NCBI GenBank assembly: GCA_943787185.1
Contig: CALSLL010000002.1
Location: forward strand, 434,001 to 498,000
Source of the DNA: UBA10349 sp003485905
Lineage (GTDB): Bacteria; Pseudomonadota; Gammaproteobacteria; Arenicellales; Arenicellaceae
Reading direction: 5' to 3'
DNA length: 64,000 bases
The notes beneath the pieces are model-generated. The model saw only the letters and a program-made list of their open reading frames with translations. It was not told the origin of the DNA and did no database searches. The position numbers and the translations under genes were made by a program. Shown here piece after piece: positions 63,091 to 64,000 of this stretch. How positions within the stretch are numbered: the stretch's first letter is position 1; every line of letters starts with the position of its first letter.

Positions 63091-64000
63091 ATGAGTAGAC
63101 GAAAGAATTCTTCCAAGGTTTCGCCACCTGTTCAAGAGGATGCGGCTCTCAGCAATCAAACTATGCCGGCTAGCGAGTCCCGATTAATGTTGGCAGGTGT
63201 AATCGTGTGCTTCGTGCTTTCGGGATTTGCGGCACTGCTTTATCAAACAGCCTGGCTTAGACAATTCTCGCTGGTATTCGGCACTTCGGAGCTTGCTGTT
63301 GCTACGGTACTAGCAGCCTACATGGCCGGTCTTGCGGGTGGGGCGGCGGTTGCTGCTCGCTGGATGCAACGAGTAAGGCGTCCTATTCGTGTCTATGGTC
63401 TATTGGAGGCTGCGATCGCAATTTCTGCTCTTGCGGTACCCTTTCTACTTTCAGCAGCCGGGGCGGCCTATGTGCTAATGTTGGGGGATCTGCCAGAACC
63501 GCCCAGTGCTAGCACGTTTGGGCAACCGTTGTTTTATCTCGTAGTAGCCTTTCTAGTGCTCGCATTACCAACCGGGTTTATGGGCGCGACGCTGCCCCTA
63601 CTTACCCGTCAGGTAATCCGAACTGACCGTGAACTTGGGTCGAAAGTGGCATTACTTTATGCATCGAATACCGCAGGGGCGGTTGCCGGGACGGTGGTCG
63701 CGGCATTTGTATTATTACCGATGCTAGGCTTGCGTGGCACTGTATGGGTTGGGGTAGCAATTAATGCTTTGGTATTTTTCGTGGCTGCGCTGATATCGAC
63801 GCGGGTTCCCGCAATTGATACTGAGACTAATCGTGTACCGAATAAATCGTTGCCTGGGTTTATCAGTAGTTGCATTAAACCACTGCTCGCGACGGGGAAA
63901 CCTATGCGTGAACGTGTTGCAAACGCTTTTATGTCGCAGCCGAGCTGGATTCTTTTATTGATGTTTTTTTCCGGCGCGAATGCTTTTCTATACGAGGTGT
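63091..64000 (+). CDS. Fused MFS-like/spermidine synthase-like protein, 3' end outside window
   Basis: The ATG at 63091 starts a frame open to the window edge (about 303 residues visible). The start MSRRKNSSKVSPPVQ is hydrophilic, then helices follow with LSGFAALLYQTAWLRQFSLVFGTSE, nearly the same as the protein at 56732 (SGFAALLYQTVWMRQFS). ATLPLLTRQVIRTDREL also aligns. It is therefore the N-terminal membrane part of a paralogue. Only this half can be described. Confidence 0.85.
   Translation, partial: MSRRKNSSKVSPPVQEDAALSNQTMPASESRLMLAGVIVCFVLSGFAALLYQTAWLRQFSLVFGTSELAVATVLAAYMAGLAGGAAVAARWMQRVRRPIRVYGLLEAAIAISALAVPFLLSAAGAAYVLMLGDLPEPPSASTFGQPLFYLVVAFLVLALPTGFMGATLPLLTRQVIRTDRELGSKVALLYASNTAGAVAGTVVAAFVLLPMLGLRGTVWVGVAINALVFFVAALISTRVPAIDTETNRVPNKSLPGFISSCIKPLLATGKPMRERVANAFMSQPSWILLLMFFSGANAFLYEV

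Noticed and set aside
1..64000. rRNA, tRNA, IS elements, prophage
   Set aside because: Reading the intergenic parts on both strands gave no cloverleaf, rRNA core, transposase or phage gene. A tRNA or Rfam scan was not possible here.

Overview
The window reads as chromosomal DNA of an aerobic, probably marine, Gammaproteobacterium. This rests on gene content and familiar protein sequences (TonB-dependent receptor with SusC-like large size, TRAP and RND transporters, SoxC-type sulfite dehydrogenase, NAD-linked formate dehydrogenase, DUF6152-type secreted proteins, fused MFS/spermidine-synthase proteins). Base composition looks moderate, and no rRNA, tRNA, phage, IS element or CRISPR array is visible. 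The genus cannot be named from the sequence alone.

Layout. 0-11 kb: the end of a class II aldolase/short-chain dehydrogenase fusion, an MFS-like carrier, two convergent sets of related small membrane proteins, and an RND efflux pair. 11-21 kb: housekeeping and stress genes (DUF2797 protein, a small heat-shock protein, a CPA1 sodium/proton antiporter with a cyclic-nucleotide domain, TerB, DUF3307, YaaA, an acetolactate-synthase-like enzyme, an ABC-2 exporter, a parvulin). 21-28 kb: a catabolic locus in which a GntR regulator, a beta-hydroxyacid dehydrogenase and a sodium symporter are transcribed away from a complete TRAP transporter. 28-32 kb: small genes (solute-binding protein, SnoaL-like, cupin, Kef antiporter) separated by copies of a 32-bp imperfect palindrome. 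32-41 kb: formate dehydrogenase fdsGBA-fdhD followed by ppc. 42-46 kb: a Gfo/Idh/MocA oxidoreductase, an M24-peptidase-like protein and an MFS carrier. 46-50 kb: an SLC13-type carrier, then a SoxC/cytochrome sulfite dehydrogenase. 50-54 kb: small and poorly known genes, including a secreted protein built from three exact-period 38-residue repeats. 54-64 kb: secreted DUF6152-type proteins, two fused MFS/spermidine-synthase proteins and a large TonB receptor between them.

The most striking overall feature is that seven otherwise well-kept genes are each broken by one lesion. There are four in-frame stops (TAG 3916, TAA 14036, TGA 28972, TAA 52454), two single-base frameshifts that both fall in G8 runs (40059 and 48090), and one deletion-type frameshift (near 12325, in hsp20). 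All three stop codons are involved and flanking coding sequence is intact, so either the consensus is error-prone or the strain is losing genes recently. The reads must decide.

The best candidates for something undescribed are the secreted GKPPFKRR repeat protein next to a divergently transcribed retropepsin-like protease, the 32-bp palindromic repeat family, a 30-residue membrane peptide inside the DUF6644-type operon, and the M24 protein with Cys in place of a metal-binding Asp.
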